From Pedobacter endophyticus (lineage in GTDB: Bacteria > Bacteroidota > Bacteroidia > Sphingobacteriales > Sphingobacteriaceae), in the NCBI RefSeq assembly GCF_015679185.1, contig NZ_CP064939.1:4278001-4342000 (forward strand): DNA of 64,000 nt, read 5' to 3'. Position 1 is the stretch's first letter. Each line of letters opens with the position of its first letter. The notes under the pieces were generated by a model that was given only the letters and a program-made list of their open reading frames with translations, had not been told where the DNA came from and searched no databases. Position numbers and translations under genes: made by a program. Of the stretch, positions 12,189 to 23,800 are shown in pieces.

Positions 12189-13535
12189 TTGACAGAACAG
12201 CAAAATAAAAAAGCAGGGCAGTTATTTAGAATTATAAAACTTTCTATTGCGAGGAGATTCGACCTACATCTTGATAAGGCTGATGAAGAGGAGGTTGTGG
12301 ATTATATTAAAAGAAATTCGGATTTTCGGGGTGCAAATCTCTGGACACTGATCTTTGCCATTCTGGTTGCTTCAATCGGCCTCAATGTCAATTCAACAGC
12401 GGTTATTATTGGTGCGATGCTTATTTCGCCACTAATGGGGCCGATTATGGGTGTTGGCCTGGGTGTAGGTATTAGCGACTTCCAACTGGTAAAAAAGGGG
12501 CTTCGGAATTTGATGATCGCTACCTTGATTAGTATTGCCGTTTCTGCGCTATATTTTTGGGTAACTCCGTTGCACGAGGCTCAAAGTGAATTGCTCTCGA
12601 GAACTACCCCGTCGCTCTGGGATGTTTTCATTGCTTTTTTTGGCGGTTTGGCGGGCATAGTTGCGCAAACGCGAAAGGAGAAAAGCAATGTAATTCCTGG
12701 TGTTGCCATTGCAACAGCATTAATGCCTCCGCTCTGTACTGCGGGGTTTGCCATCGCATCGGGTAATTTATATTATTTTTTAGGCGCTATTTACCTCTAT
12801 TTTATAAATAGCGTATTTATATGCATCAGTACTTATTTAATTGTTCGCTTTTTGCGCTTCGCGAAGAAACATTTCGAAAATGCCGAAACCGAGCGGAAGG
12901 TTAATCGGTACATTCTGATTATTGTTGCGGTAGCTGTTTTGCCTAGTATTTACCTGGCTTATGGCATTGTAGACAAAAGCATTTTTGAAAATAATGCACA
13001 AAAATTTATAAACGATCAGTTTCGTTTTACCAGTACGCAGGTTATTAATAAAACGTTGCGGTATAACAGAGATAAAAACGAGATAGACTTATTGCTCATC
13101 GGAACGGAGCTCCCGAAGAGAACAATCGATTCTATTAAGGGCAAAATGAAGGATTATAAGCTAGCTAATGCGAAGCTTCTTATCCGGCAGGGATTGGACG
13201 CCAAGCAAGAAATCGATTTCTCGCAAATCAAAGCAAGTATTATGGAAGATGTTTTTAAAAAAGATTCTACCGCCAATACTGCTGTGAATAAGAAAAAAGC
13301 TTTGCAAAAGGCACTTCCGGATATCCGCTCAGAACTTACAGCGCTCTATCCAGAGATGACAGATTATTTAGCGGCAAATACGGTGGTCGAAAAATTGAAC
13401 ACGCCTGGCAGAGATACACTTACGGTTGTGGTTGCGAGCTTTTCAAAGCCTGCTAAAAGGATCGACCGCACGAAGTTAAGGTCGTGGCTAAAATCGAGAT
13501 TGGATGTAGATTCGGTCAGGTTGATTATTCCATAA
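12189..13535 (+). CDS. DUF389 family integral membrane protein
   Basis: 448 residues. A hydrophilic N-terminus (1-50) is followed by about five to six membrane segments between residues 50 and 270, including NSTAVIIGAMLISPLMGPIM and GVAIATALMPPLCTAGFAIA, which carry the conserved Pro/Gly-rich repeats of DUF389 (TIGR00341-like) proteins. A soluble C-terminal domain of about 180 residues follows. Function is not established for the family; a transport-like role is only a guess. The start is TTG at 12189: an in-frame TGA at 12156 and no ATG or GTG in between leave few alternatives, and the next Met lies within the first membrane segment. Monocistronic in appearance. Confidence 0.8.
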   Translation: MTEQQNKKAGQLFRIIKLSIARRFDLHLDKADEEEVVDYIKRNSDFRGANLWTLIFAILVASIGLNVNSTAVIIGAMLISPLMGPIMGVGLGVGISDFQLVKKGLRNLMIATLISIAVSALYFWVTPLHEAQSELLSRTTPSLWDVFIAFFGGLAGIVAQTRKEKSNVIPGVAIATALMPPLCTAGFAIASGNLYYFLGAIYLYFINSVFICISTYLIVRFLRFAKKHFENAETERKVNRYILIIVAVAVLPSIYLAYGIVDKSIFENNAQKFINDQFRFTSTQVINKTLRYNRDKNEIDLLLIGTELPKRTIDSIKGKMKDYKLANAKLLIRQGLDAKQEIDFSQIKASIMEDVFKKDSTANTAVNKKKALQKALPDIRSELTALYPEMTDYLAANTVVEKLNTPGRDTLTVVVASFSKPAKRIDRTKLRSWLKSRLDVDSVRLIIP

Positions 13536-13846
13536 TCACTAACTATTATTATGAATACTTGCTTGATGGGAGAACATCAATTGAGGTGTTATGCCCGATC
13601 GTTTTCTGCCAAGCAGTAAGCTCCCATCAGCAGCAACATTTTTGTGGGCTATTCTTTGTAATTAATTCATGATAAACAAAAAAGCAAAAATAGACATCCT
13701 TGTAATTAACTTACACAAATGGTTGTCGTATAAACAACATCGTTTAAAAAAGTAAAGTGGCAAAATAATAAGACATGCTATTGTAGCATCATGCGTGTTA
13801 GCAACTGGCAAATGTGCCCTGCTATAACATTTTATACGGTCAGTGG

Positions 13847-13868
13847 GGCATTCTAATCCTAGAATGCC
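13847..13868. terminator. Hairpin with perfect 9-bp stem
   Basis: GGCATTCTA (13847-13855), loop ATCC, TAGAATGCC (13860-13868). There is no T-tract, so it is either a weak terminator for the DUF389 transcript or an RNA/DNA element of other use. Confidence 0.4.
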
Positions 13869-13907
13869 GCACGCCGTGCAGTGTAACTGCAATCATCCAT
13901 CCCTATT

Positions 13908-13924
13908 ATTTGACGAGGTCAAAT
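13908..13924. promoter_or_regulatory. Operator-like palindrome
   Basis: ATTTGAC-GAG-GTCAAAT, 7-bp arms with 3-bp spacer, about 175 bp upstream of the response regulator ATG. Dyad symmetry fits a dimeric repressor; the factor is unknown. Confidence 0.35.
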
Positions 13925-13990
13925 TTGTATGATTATAATCCAAAATTACTACTCATTACGTATGTGGTAAATACCTATTAGGTGAAAGAG

Positions 13991-14026
13991 TATAAATACT
14001 CCATGTATTGATATAAATACTCCATG
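13991..14026 (+). promoter_or_regulatory. Direct repeat, candidate LytTR regulator binding site
   Basis: TATAAATACTCCATG occurs at 13991-14005 and exactly again at 14012-14026, a period of 21 bp (two turns of DNA). LytTR regulators bind pairs of direct repeats about 21-22 bp apart, and the gene just downstream encodes one. The repeat does not match the published LytTR consensus closely, so the assignment rests on spacing and place. Confidence 0.45.
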
Positions 14027-14050
14027 AATGTTACTCTGTACCGGAATATT

Positions 14051-14082
14051 TTTGTATACTGATTATAAAATTGTTAATTTAG
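14051..14082 (+). promoter_or_regulatory. Possible promoter of the LytTR/kinase operon
   Basis: TTTG (14051-14054), 20 nt, TAATTTAG (14075-14082), one mismatch to TAnnTTTG. It lies just before the ATG at 14101 and 25 bp after the direct repeat, so a regulator on the repeat would sit immediately upstream of -33. Confidence 0.4.
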
Positions 14083-14100
14083 AGAAATACTTGTGTTCAT

Positions 14101-14796
14101 ATGAAGTGCTTGATTGTTGATGATGAGAAAATTTTTCGGATGGTCATCAAAAGATTATTGGAGTTAGATAGCACGCTGAGCCTGGTGGCAGAGTGTGAAA
14201 GTGCTATAGAGGCGCACCAAAAAATTTTAGACGAAAAAATCGATCTCATCTTTCTGGATATTTCGATGCCCGGGATGGATGGGCTTGAGCTGGCCAAAAT
14301 CCTGAAAAAGGGGTATCCGATGGTGGTATTTATGACTTCTAACAAGGAGCATGCCGTAGAAGCTTTTGATTTGAACGCTGTTGACTATTTGTTGAAACCG
14401 GTGTCAGAAGCCAGGTTTCTGAATGCCATTGAGAAAGCCAAGGATATTTTCAAAACAAAGAGCCTCGTTTTGGATAACAGAACAAGTGAATTTGTTTTTA
14501 TCCGCGATTCGAATACAGTAAGAAAACTGAGTCTTCAAGATATTTTATACTTTGAGGCAACAGGCGATTACGTAAAGGTGAGCTTAAAGGATAAACACTA
14601 CATTATCCACTCTTCGCTGAAAACCATTGAGCAAAAGTTACCGTCTAATGTGTTTTTGAGGGTTCACCGATCTTTTATCATTAACCTGAACAATGTCGAT
14701 TCATCTGAGGGCAAAACCTTGATCATCAAGCACCACATGATCCCGGTATCCAGCGCCTATCGAAGTGAACTGAACAAGCATATGCTGTTTCTCTAA
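14101..14796 (+). CDS. LytTR-type response regulator
   Basis: 231 residues. A receiver domain (1-120) has the acidic pair D7/D8, phospho-acceptor D53 in IFLDISMPGMDG, T79 and K99 in DYLLKP. A LytTR DNA-binding domain spans about 130-231 (VRKLSLQDILYFEATGDYVK; FLRVHRSFIINLNNV). It would be phosphorylated by a histidine kinase and bind paired direct repeats. The TPR kinase gene begins 34 nt downstream, making a two-component operon, and a 21-bp-period direct repeat lies upstream, suggesting autoregulation. Confidence 0.92.
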   Translation: MKCLIVDDEKIFRMVIKRLLELDSTLSLVAECESAIEAHQKILDEKIDLIFLDISMPGMDGLELAKILKKGYPMVVFMTSNKEHAVEAFDLNAVDYLLKPVSEARFLNAIEKAKDIFKTKSLVLDNRTSEFVFIRDSNTVRKLSLQDILYFEATGDYVKVSLKDKHYIIHSSLKTIEQKLPSNVFLRVHRSFIINLNNVDSSEGKTLIIKHHMIPVSSAYRSELNKHMLFL

Positions 14797-14830
14797 CCTG
14801 AATTTAGCCCATGACCCTAATTCGACTGAC

Positions 14831-16924
14831 TTGCAGCTTTCTAAACAAAATATAGCCAGTCTGTCTGCTTTTGCAAAACGCCTAAGCATTTTCTTGTTAA
14901 CAGGAGCGCTGTTTATTTCCTGTACACCGTTGGATACGAACAAAAAGCTCGAAGTTTCGCCCGCGGCCAATAAGATATTAACAGCAGTGAGTGCCATGGC
15001 GCCTGCTTCGGACGATAAGAAGACCTTTGTTTACCTCGATTCTGCTTATCGTACTTTAAAGGCACCTACTTTTATCGATCTTTACGCTAAGTACAATTTT
15101 AAGGGCTCCCGATACCTCAGATATCATGCAAATACCGCAAAAGCTCGCATGTATGCAGACAGCATGCTGTATGTTTTGGCAGGAAAGGAAGAAACATACA
15201 ATTTACGATATACCAAAGCAGTTTTTTTTAAGGGGGATGTGCTCTTTACGGAGATGCGATATAATCAGGCTTTTGAACTCTACTACAGCGGTCGTGAATT
15301 TGCCATGAAAAACCTCGATTTATGCAATATTTTCGAGTATACCTATCGTATCGGGATGGTGATGTATAAGCAAGAACGTTACCTTGGGGCGGTTCCCTAT
15401 ATTAAGCGGGCTTTTTACGAAAGCAGGTATTGTGAAGGCGAGGCGAATGGATATAAGGTTTATATTTCGCGACAGGGGTACCTGAATACGCTGGGCATTT
15501 GCTTTGAAAAGGTGGGAATGCTGGATAGTGCAATTTATTACTACCGGAAATCGCTTGCCTTTATTGAGCATGATGTTCCTGCTTTGCCCGAAAACGCCAG
15601 GTTTAGGAGCGCCGCCCGCGGAATAGTATACGGAAACCTTGGTGGTGTTTATGCTAAGCGCAATCAACTGCAGCTAGATGAAGCTTACCTGAAAAAAAGT
15701 ATTGCTATAAACGATCGTCCGGAAGGCGACCTTGGCGATGCCCGAACAGCTAAGGTAAAACTGGCGAGGCTGTACATCCAGATTGGCAACATTGATGAGG
15801 CCAGGTTGTTATATGATCAGTTGAAAGAAACATCGCAGAAACAGGAGCGACCTTTATCTGTTGATGACGAAATGGACTTAGACCAAATCGGATCACAATA
15901 CTACCGCAAGATAAATAACTTTTTTTTGGCCTATAAATATATAGAGCGTTATAACAGTTTGCGAGATTCTGTTTATAGGTCGAAAACCGACCTGATGCGG
16001 AGCGATTTAGATGCTGCCTTTAGGGTGACTGAGCAAAATTATCAGATTGCCTTACTTGCTAAAGACCGGCAAATCAAGAAAATTTATATGTTCAGTTTTG
16101 GCATACTTTCGGCTATTGCCATTGGTGTGCTGGCGCTGGCGTTGAGAAACAAAAAAAGGTTGACGATGGTAAACGCTGAGATTACCGCCCAAAACGCCGG
16201 CCTCCAAATGACGTTAAAGGTACTGGAACTGAGCCAAAAGGAAAACAACCTGATGATTAAGATAGCGGCACATGATTTGAGAAATCCAATTGCAGCGGTA
16301 ATCAATGCGGTTGACATATTGAGGTCTGCCAAGCTACCCGATAAGCACCTCGAGATACTTGAGCTACTTGAAGATTTAAGCCAGCGTTCGTTGGAAACGA
16401 TAGACAGCCTCCTGAATATCAATCTTGATACTGAAAACATTACCAAAGAGCCAGTTGAAATGGAAAGGTTTCTATTTCAATGTGTAAATCTCCTAAAATT
16501 TAAGGCCGTAGAGAAAAATCAACATCTCGAGCTTTCTGCTTTTCAGGTAGTTGTTGAAGTCAATAAAGAAAAGATCTGGCGACTGTTTAGTAACCTGATT
16601 TATAACGCCATTAAGTTTAGCCCTTACGGTTCGCAGATAAAAATTGGTATGGAAAGGGAAGATGACGACCTTGTTTTCTTTGTACGCGATTTTGGTATTG
16701 GTATTCCAGAAGAATTGCAGGATAAAATTTTCGATATTTTTACTGAGGCCAAACGATTTGGAACCTTGGGCGAGCACCCGGTTGGCCTTGGGCTGGCCAT
16801 ATCGAAACAGATTGTACAGGCGCATGAAGGAGAAATATGGTTTGAAAGTGTCGTTGGAGAGGGAACAACCTTTTACGTAAGGCTTCCATTAAAAAAATGC
16901 AATCCAAATTTAACACGGGCGTGA
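14831..16924 (+). CDS. TPR-containing sensor histidine kinase
   Basis: 697 residues. The start is TTG at 14831 since no in-frame ATG lies near; the first 35 residues form an export signal ending in LFISC, a probable lipoprotein or membrane signal. A periplasmic TPR-like helical region (about 60-410) is followed by one membrane segment (about 417-437), a coiled-coil linker, HisKA with H481 in AAHDLRNPIAA, and HATPase_c with NLIYNAIKF, DFGIGIPEE and GLGLAISKQI. All kinase boxes are intact. It is coupled to the LytTR regulator upstream (34-nt gap) and is a paralogue of the kinase at 33.2-35.4 kb beyond the giant surface-protein gene. The ligand is unknown. A receiver domain is absent, so it is not a hybrid kinase. 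Confidence 0.9.
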   Translation: MQLSKQNIASLSAFAKRLSIFLLTGALFISCTPLDTNKKLEVSPAANKILTAVSAMAPASDDKKTFVYLDSAYRTLKAPTFIDLYAKYNFKGSRYLRYHANTAKARMYADSMLYVLAGKEETYNLRYTKAVFFKGDVLFTEMRYNQAFELYYSGREFAMKNLDLCNIFEYTYRIGMVMYKQERYLGAVPYIKRAFYESRYCEGEANGYKVYISRQGYLNTLGICFEKVGMLDSAIYYYRKSLAFIEHDVPALPENARFRSAARGIVYGNLGGVYAKRNQLQLDEAYLKKSIAINDRPEGDLGDARTAKVKLARLYIQIGNIDEARLLYDQLKETSQKQERPLSVDDEMDLDQIGSQYYRKINNFFLAYKYIERYNSLRDSVYRSKTDLMRSDLDAAFRVTEQNYQIALLAKDRQIKKIYMFSFGILSAIAIGVLALALRNKKRLTMVNAEITAQNAGLQMTLKVLELSQKENNLMIKIAAHDLRNPIAAVINAVDILRSAKLPDKHLEILELLEDLSQRSLETIDSLLNINLDTENITKEPVEMERFLFQCVNLLKFKAVEKNQHLELSAFQVVVEVNKEKIWRLFSNLIYNAIKFSPYGSQIKIGMEREDDDLVFFVRDFGIGIPEELQDKIFDIFTEAKRFGTLGEHPVGLGLAISKQIVQAHEGEIWFESVVGEGTTFYVRLPLKKCNPNLTRA

Positions 16925-17840
16925 TTTAGTCGACAGCTTTAACTTACCCCAAAAGCGGTTCATAAAATACCGCAAATAAGATTACACCCCGGCTTAAGCG
17001 CCTAATGGCTTTTCTTTAGGCCCATCAATTTGCAAATTAAAAGCTGTTGTCATTTTTAAAGCCTGTTTAAATCTGATGCAAACAACCTTCGTTATGGATC
17101 AGGCTACCCGGTTTTCATGCTTCCAAAAACGCTACCAGGTTGCAACGGTAATTGCGGGAGTCGTATAACCAAAAAAAATTTAACGGCAGACATTGCCAGC
17201 GCGTATCACTTGCGATTTCAGTTGTCATGTTTTTTTTAAAAATTTCGACGAAAATCGTCCCATTGCCTCAGCTTATTCAAATGCAATAAAACCGTAAGGT
17301 ACCTTTCTCCACCTATTTTTTCTTCTTCTTCGTAACCGCCGTTCGATTGATAAGCGTTCTTGCTTTTTTCATCGATATTCATAAACGACCGAATGGCTAG
17401 CCAACATAGTGACGATCACCAGGTAAGCAGAAAAGTGAGGCAAAACCCAAACAAAACTGATCAAATCTTTCTCTTTTTGTGATTGTAATTAGTCAAGAAA
17501 TGCACCTAAAAATTATTCCAAATCGGAATAATTTTATTATATTACCATTTATTAGGATAAACATATGTTTAACTGAGATGAGAGAATGTGAATAAAACCA
17601 CCCCTTTTTTGTTTCGATTAACAATTGTGTTAAAAAACAACTGGCGTCTAACTACCGCATGGTTACCTGATAAATGACTGAATAATTCATCCTTAGAAGT
17701 ATAAGCAAGTTTACAGAGACAATCTATAAAGCATGCACGCTAAGTGGGTAAATGATAACTATCTCTACCCGTATGGAATTCTATTCATGTAAAAACAATA
17801 CAAACAACCATCCATGCAATTAAATTACGCTGTTTGATAA
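16925..17840. other. Long intergenic region upstream of the giant gene
   Basis: 916 bp without a convincing ORF. It contains the AT-rich inverted repeat at 17509-17535. No clear TTTG/TAnnTTTG promoter pair was found directly before the giant gene. The length suggests a long 5' leader or regulatory region for a 15-kb transcript. Confidence 0.5.
17509..17535. promoter_or_regulatory. Perfect 11-bp inverted repeat
   Basis: AAAATTATTCC, loop AAATC, GGAATAATTTT, followed by ATTATATT. It could act as a terminator for the kinase transcript (585 bp upstream) or as an operator for the giant gene (about 305 bp downstream). Confidence 0.4.
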
Positions 17841-20800
17841 ATGAAAAAGATTTACGTCCCATTCGTCCTTACTTTGTTGGTTGGAGTTTTTGAACTCTTT
17901 GCCAATACAGGTATGTCTGCTGTAAACCCAAATATTTTTGGCAATACCTACTTTGATCAAAATGTCAGCGATTTGAAACCGTATTTCCGCGGTCAAATTA
18001 ATGAGACAAAAAATGTTTTCCACTTATTTTCACACGGCCGAAGTGGTGCATTGTTTATAGATGGCAATTGGAAAAATGTTTCCGAGATAGAAAAATGGCT
18101 TTCTAGCCATGTTGATTTGCAAAAGGTAAAACAAATTAATATTTACGGATGCGAATTTGCGAAAGGTGAAATGGGTTTAAAGGCCGTTTCCTATTTGGAA
18201 AAGAAGTTGGGATTAACGATATCTGCCTCAAACAATATTACTGGTAAAGATGGCGACTGGAATTTAGAAGTTGGTAAATATGTTTCAGTTAAAGGATTAG
18301 AAAGTTATCCCGGTAATTTGCAATGCCCGGCAGCTACCGCTTCGGATCCGGATACAGATGGAGACGGAGTGCCTGATAGTGTGGATATTGATGATGATAA
18401 TGATGGTATTTTAGATGTGAATGAAGGTGTAACCAAAAGTGCCAATGCAATAGTAAATGGCAATTTTGGTACCGATGAAACAAGTGGTGGTAACTTAGCA
18501 AATTGGAATACAAATGGCACCGGAACAAACCCGCCAGATCACAATTGGATAGCCGGCGGAGGTGGTGCGGTGGTATTTTATGATGGTGCTGAAGGATTAA
18601 ATCTTGAGCAATCGATAACGTTTAAACCTACCATTTCTACGCCTCTTGTTTCAAAAATTACAACTTTTTCTATTAGAGTATATCCCATAAATGCTGGCGG
18701 AGGAACACCGACAAATGAGAGTTGGGGAAAAATGACTTTGTTCGTTCGTGCACCAGATGGTACACTTTTGAAACTATTTACGGTTTACAACCAGGTTACG
18801 GCAGATATCAACTCACCAACTGTTAGCGTAACCGACATTAATTCAACCGTAGTGCAAAATTTATCGGTAAATGGCAATTTGTCATCACGCAGTTTCGCTA
18901 CAAACTGGTTCTCAACAATTTCTGTTTCCATTAATAGCGATTTACTGGCTACAATGGGTTCACTATTGGTACAACGGAACAATGGTGCAGCAAGTGGCCC
19001 AAATGGAGTGGCGGGCAGCGATGATTTTTTGATTGATGATCTTTCTTATACCGCTGAACAATATACTGATACCGATGGCGATGGTGTTCCCAATCACGGC
19101 GATTTAGATAGTGACAATGATGGTATTCCAGATGCAATAGAAGCCTGCGGAAATAGATCAGTTACATTAACGAATTGCCGTGTTCCCTACAATGCCGGAA
19201 CTGATACCGATGCAAACGGCGATGGTTGTCGCGATGGTCGCGTAATGCAAAGCTGTACCACGCCAAAGCAAAGTGATGGCGACACGCAACCTGATTATTT
19301 AGATTTAGACAGCGATGGGGATGGTTGCCCGGATGCTACTGAAGCTCAGGTTATCGGAACCGTTAATACTACTTTTTTTGGAGCTCCATCGGCTACCGCA
19401 AATGGCCTTACTAATTCAGGTTGTTCATCTCCGCCCAATACAAACTGGATAAACAACGCTGTTAAAGGCGGATGTTTGGATACAGATGCGGATGGTGTCT
19501 TGAATACTATGGATCTTGATGATGATAATGACGGGGTGCTGGATGCTACAGAAAGCCCATCGTGTTTTTATACAGAAACTGAAGCCAAACAGATTATTTC
19601 TGTAACCTCAGCGCTAACTCAATATGCTACATTTGTAATTACAAATTCGTATGATGGGAATACCGCGACCCAATCTGCGTTTAGTCCTAGCCAGAATTGG
19701 GTAGGCAAATCTGTTTTTGAGATAACCCCTACAATACCTTTGTCAATAACTAAGGTTAATTTGGACTTGGGAAGCTGGTACCTATCCGAAAATAGTAGTT
19801 CTACCTTTAAGTTACAAGGGTGGACAGGTGCGGCCTGGGAGGATTTATCTGCACCGATGTCGAATTACAATTCGACAGTGGATTTCAGCATTAGCAATAC
19901 AATTCGCCCAAACACGGTATATATCAAATTCAGGATTGTAGGTGTGGCAGGTACCTGTTATTATTCGGGGGTTAACGAAATTACACTTACGGCAAATCAA
20001 TATATTGCTTCGGCCAATCCCAAATCAACATGTCTTAATGATACCGATGGTGACACTGTTCCAAATCATTGGGATTTGGATAGCGATGGCGATAGTTGTA
20101 GCGATGCCTTGGAGGCAGGGGCAACGACCAATACTACAGCTAACTTTCAGTTTCCAGCCGCTCCTGATGCGAATGCTAATGGATTAAATGATAATATAGA
20201 AAACGGTACTACCGGCACAATAAACTATATTTCAACGTATAATGCCTATGCAACTTCGGCTAACCTGGCTGCATGTGTGGATACCGATGGGGATGGGATA
20301 AATGACCTGTTAGATATTGATGATGACAACGACGGGGTGCTGGATGCTACAGAAAGCCCATCGTGTTTTTATACAGAAACGGAGGCCAGAAAGATCGCTT
20401 CTGTTACCACAGAATTGATGCCTTTTTCGTCTACCTATCAAATCGCTCATTCTTACGATAATAATACGGCCACATGGTTTGCATTTCAAAGCAACCAGGA
20501 TTGGGTGGGTAAATCTCTTTTTGAAATTACGCCAACGATAGCCCTGGCTATTTCATCGGTAAACTTCAATGTATACACCTGGCCTTTTTCAAATGGAGCA
20601 GCATCTACCTTTAAACTTCAGGGTTGGGACGGTTCTGTTTGGGTTGATTTATCATCGGCAATGGCAAATACATCAGCCATTGATTTCAGCATTAACAATT
20701 CTTTACATCCAACCACGGTGTACTCAAAATATCGTATTGTTGGTGTGGCTGGAACGTCTAATAATGCCGGTGTTCGCGAAATTACACTTACCGCCACTGC

Positions 20801-23800
20801 AAATCAATATGTTGCTTCGGCCAATCCTAAGCCAACATGTGCTACTGATACCGATGGCGATACTGTTCCAAATCACCGCGACCTGGACAGCGATGGAGAT
20901 GGATGCTCAGATTTAGCAGAGGCCGGTGTAAGCCCCTTAACGGATGTGAGTACCCCGGCTTCTGCCACAAACAGCCATGGGCAAAGTTATGGCATTGCTG
21001 CAAATAAACTTACTGGCAGCCAGTTAAATCCGGCTGCAGCTGATGCGAATAATAACGGATTGAATGATGCTGTTGAAAACGGAACTACAGGAAGGGTAAA
21101 TTATCCCTCAACCTACAGGGCATACGCAACAAGCTCAGCGCTAAATGCCTGTGCAGATTCTGACGGCGATGGTATAAAAGATTTACTTGATATTGATGAT
21201 GATAACGATGGGATATTAGATGCCAAAGAAAGTCCATCGTGTTTTTATACTTCGGCAGAAGCTAATACAATCGCTAAAATTACCTCAGAATTCACAAGCC
21301 CGGATGATGATCAGGCAGATGGCAATATTGAGCTATTGCATGATGGTTCAACTGACCTTATGTTTAATTTTAATGATTTTGCAGCAGGAGCTAATCCAAC
21401 GGGAAGTAATTTGTTTACCATTCAATTTCCTACCCCCGTAAAGTTAGCTACGCTTGTAGTTTCAAACAACATCAGTTCAACAGCCAACGCTAACGCCGTG
21501 GTAGTTGGATCAAACGATGGTTTAATATGGTCAGGAGCTTTAACTGCAGCTACCTTGATAAATACTACACCTGTTTCTTTTACAATTACAGCCCCACAAG
21601 CCTATAAATATTATAAAATACAAACAGGAAGTGTACCGGGAGCGCTTGCAACAGGTAATGTAATTGGAGAAATTACTTCAACGCTTGCAAGTAACTATAT
21701 CCCATCTGCAAATCCTAAACCCACCTGTGTTAGTGACACTGATGGAGATACTATTCCAAATCACCGCGACTTGGATAGCGACGGAGACGGATGCTCAGAT
21801 TTGGCAGAATCGGGTGTAAGCCCCTTAACCGACCTGGGTACGCCCGCTTCTGCCACAAACAGCAATGGGCAAAGTTATGGTATTGCAGCAAACAAGCTTG
21901 CTGGCAGCCAGTTAAATCCTGGTGCAGCTGACGCAAATAATAATGGATTAAATGATACCGTTGAAAACGGAACTACGGGGACAGTAAATTATTCCTCAAC
22001 TTATACCCCAAACGCAACGAGGTCAGATTTAAATACCTGTGCAGATTCTGACGGAGACGGGATAAAAGATTTGCAGGATATTGATGATGATAATGACGGA
22101 ATATTGGACGAGAAAGAACAAACATGCCCAGCTGTTTCAAGCACACCCGCTATAACCAGTACATTCGGTGGGGTCATCATTCGTAATGACAATTTTTTTC
22201 AGGCCCCCGAATCTCCAAGTACCATTACAATAGATTATGATTATTCATTCCAAAAAGTCAGCCTGTTGGTTTCTTCGATAAATTCGGGATCGAAATTTAC
22301 CGTTTCTGTTCAATTGGACGATGGAACTATTGTTGGCCCACTTAACAGTAGGTTGTTTTTTAGTGCGAGCGATCCGGCCTGGTCTCCAATCTGGACCTCA
22401 AAGGGATACCCAGATTTATCAGGAAATGGAAACTGGGCTGGACAGATTGCATATAACAATAGCGACGTTTCTTTTTCTTCAAGCGTGCCACAGTCATGGG
22501 GCGCTTTAGAAATAACCGCTCCGCAAGCCACACCATTTTTCGGTATTGATAAAATTTTTATCCAATTTGTAACAGGTACTTCTAATGGGCTTTTTGATGT
22601 TGCACCAATGAACATCGTTTCTTCATGTACCGATATTGATACGGACAACGATGGCGTACCTAATCGGTTAGACCTTGATAGTGATGGTGATGGCTGTTCA
22701 GATTTAGCGGAATCCGGCGTAAGTCCTTCAACGGATATAAGTACGCCGGCTTCTGCAACAAACAATTTTGAAAAAAGTTATGGCATTGCTGCAAATAAGC
22801 TCACTGGTAGCCAGTTAAACCCTGCTGGGACTGATAACAATAATGATGGATTAAATGATAGTGTTGATCCCGATGGGAATCGTATTCCTAATTATCCTTC
22901 TACTTACCCGCACTATGCCCTGGCCAACAACCTGGTTGCCTGCGCAGATACCGATGGCGATGGTAAAAATGACATAACAGATATTGACGATGATAACGAT
23001 GGGGTATTGGATGCAACAGAAAGCCCATCGTGTTTTTATACCGCAAATGAATGGAATACCATTGCCAAACCTTTCTATGCTGTAACCATTTCATCGGCCT
23101 TAACCACCACAACCAGTAATTTTAGCCAATTAATTGATGGGGTAAGTAATGTAACGGCTGTAACGTTCTCTGCCAGCCCCGCACAAGATATTGCAAACAG
23201 AAATGTTTACCTGTTTAACTTTGCAAATCCGGTAAGGTTAAATGCGCTGTATTTGCAGTTTAATACAGCTACGCAGTTCGCAGGCACCACTAAAATCCAG
23301 GGCTCTAACAACGGTTCAGATTGGGTTGACCTATCAGCGGCAATTGCTGCAACGGCTGGTACCAATACCACGGCAAACGGAGCAGTAACTGTAGCCAATT
23401 CCATAAAGTATCCGGTAACACTGAATACAGCAAATGCATATAAATACATTAGGATAACCGGAGTAGCGGCATCTAATATTGCAGCTCAAAACGCCTCCGA
23501 AGTTTATTTCGACTTCAATACGAGTGCGTATGTGCCATCAAGCTACCCTAAATCAAACTGTGTTAACGACACTGATAACGATGGTATATCAAATCATCAG
23601 GATTTAGACAGCGATGGCGATGGGTGTACAGATGCTTTTGAAGCGGGCACATACAATAAAACGGATGTTGTGCTTCTTGCTGGCGATGTTAAAAACGGCT
23701 CGGGTGGCAATGTCACTTCAACAATAAGCAACCCGCAAGCTAAAATTGCTGGTGATTATGGTGCCAATGGTTTTGCCGATGTTTTGGAAACCTCGGGCAA

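Larger units (their letters stand above)
13536..14100. other. Intergenic region with several inverted and direct repeats
   Basis: No gene. From 5' to 3' it holds GATGGGAG (about 13565-13572) that can pair with CTCCCATC (about 13621-13628), the hairpin at 13847-13868, the palindrome at 13908-13924, the 21-bp-period direct repeat at 13991-14026 and a promoter-like element at 14051-14082. The density of symmetric elements suggests regulation of the downstream response regulator operon. Confidence 0.5.

Noticed and set aside
13484..13672. 62-codon ORF overlapping the end of the DUF389 gene
   Set aside because: Mostly in another frame of DUF389 and the structured 3' region; no coding signs.
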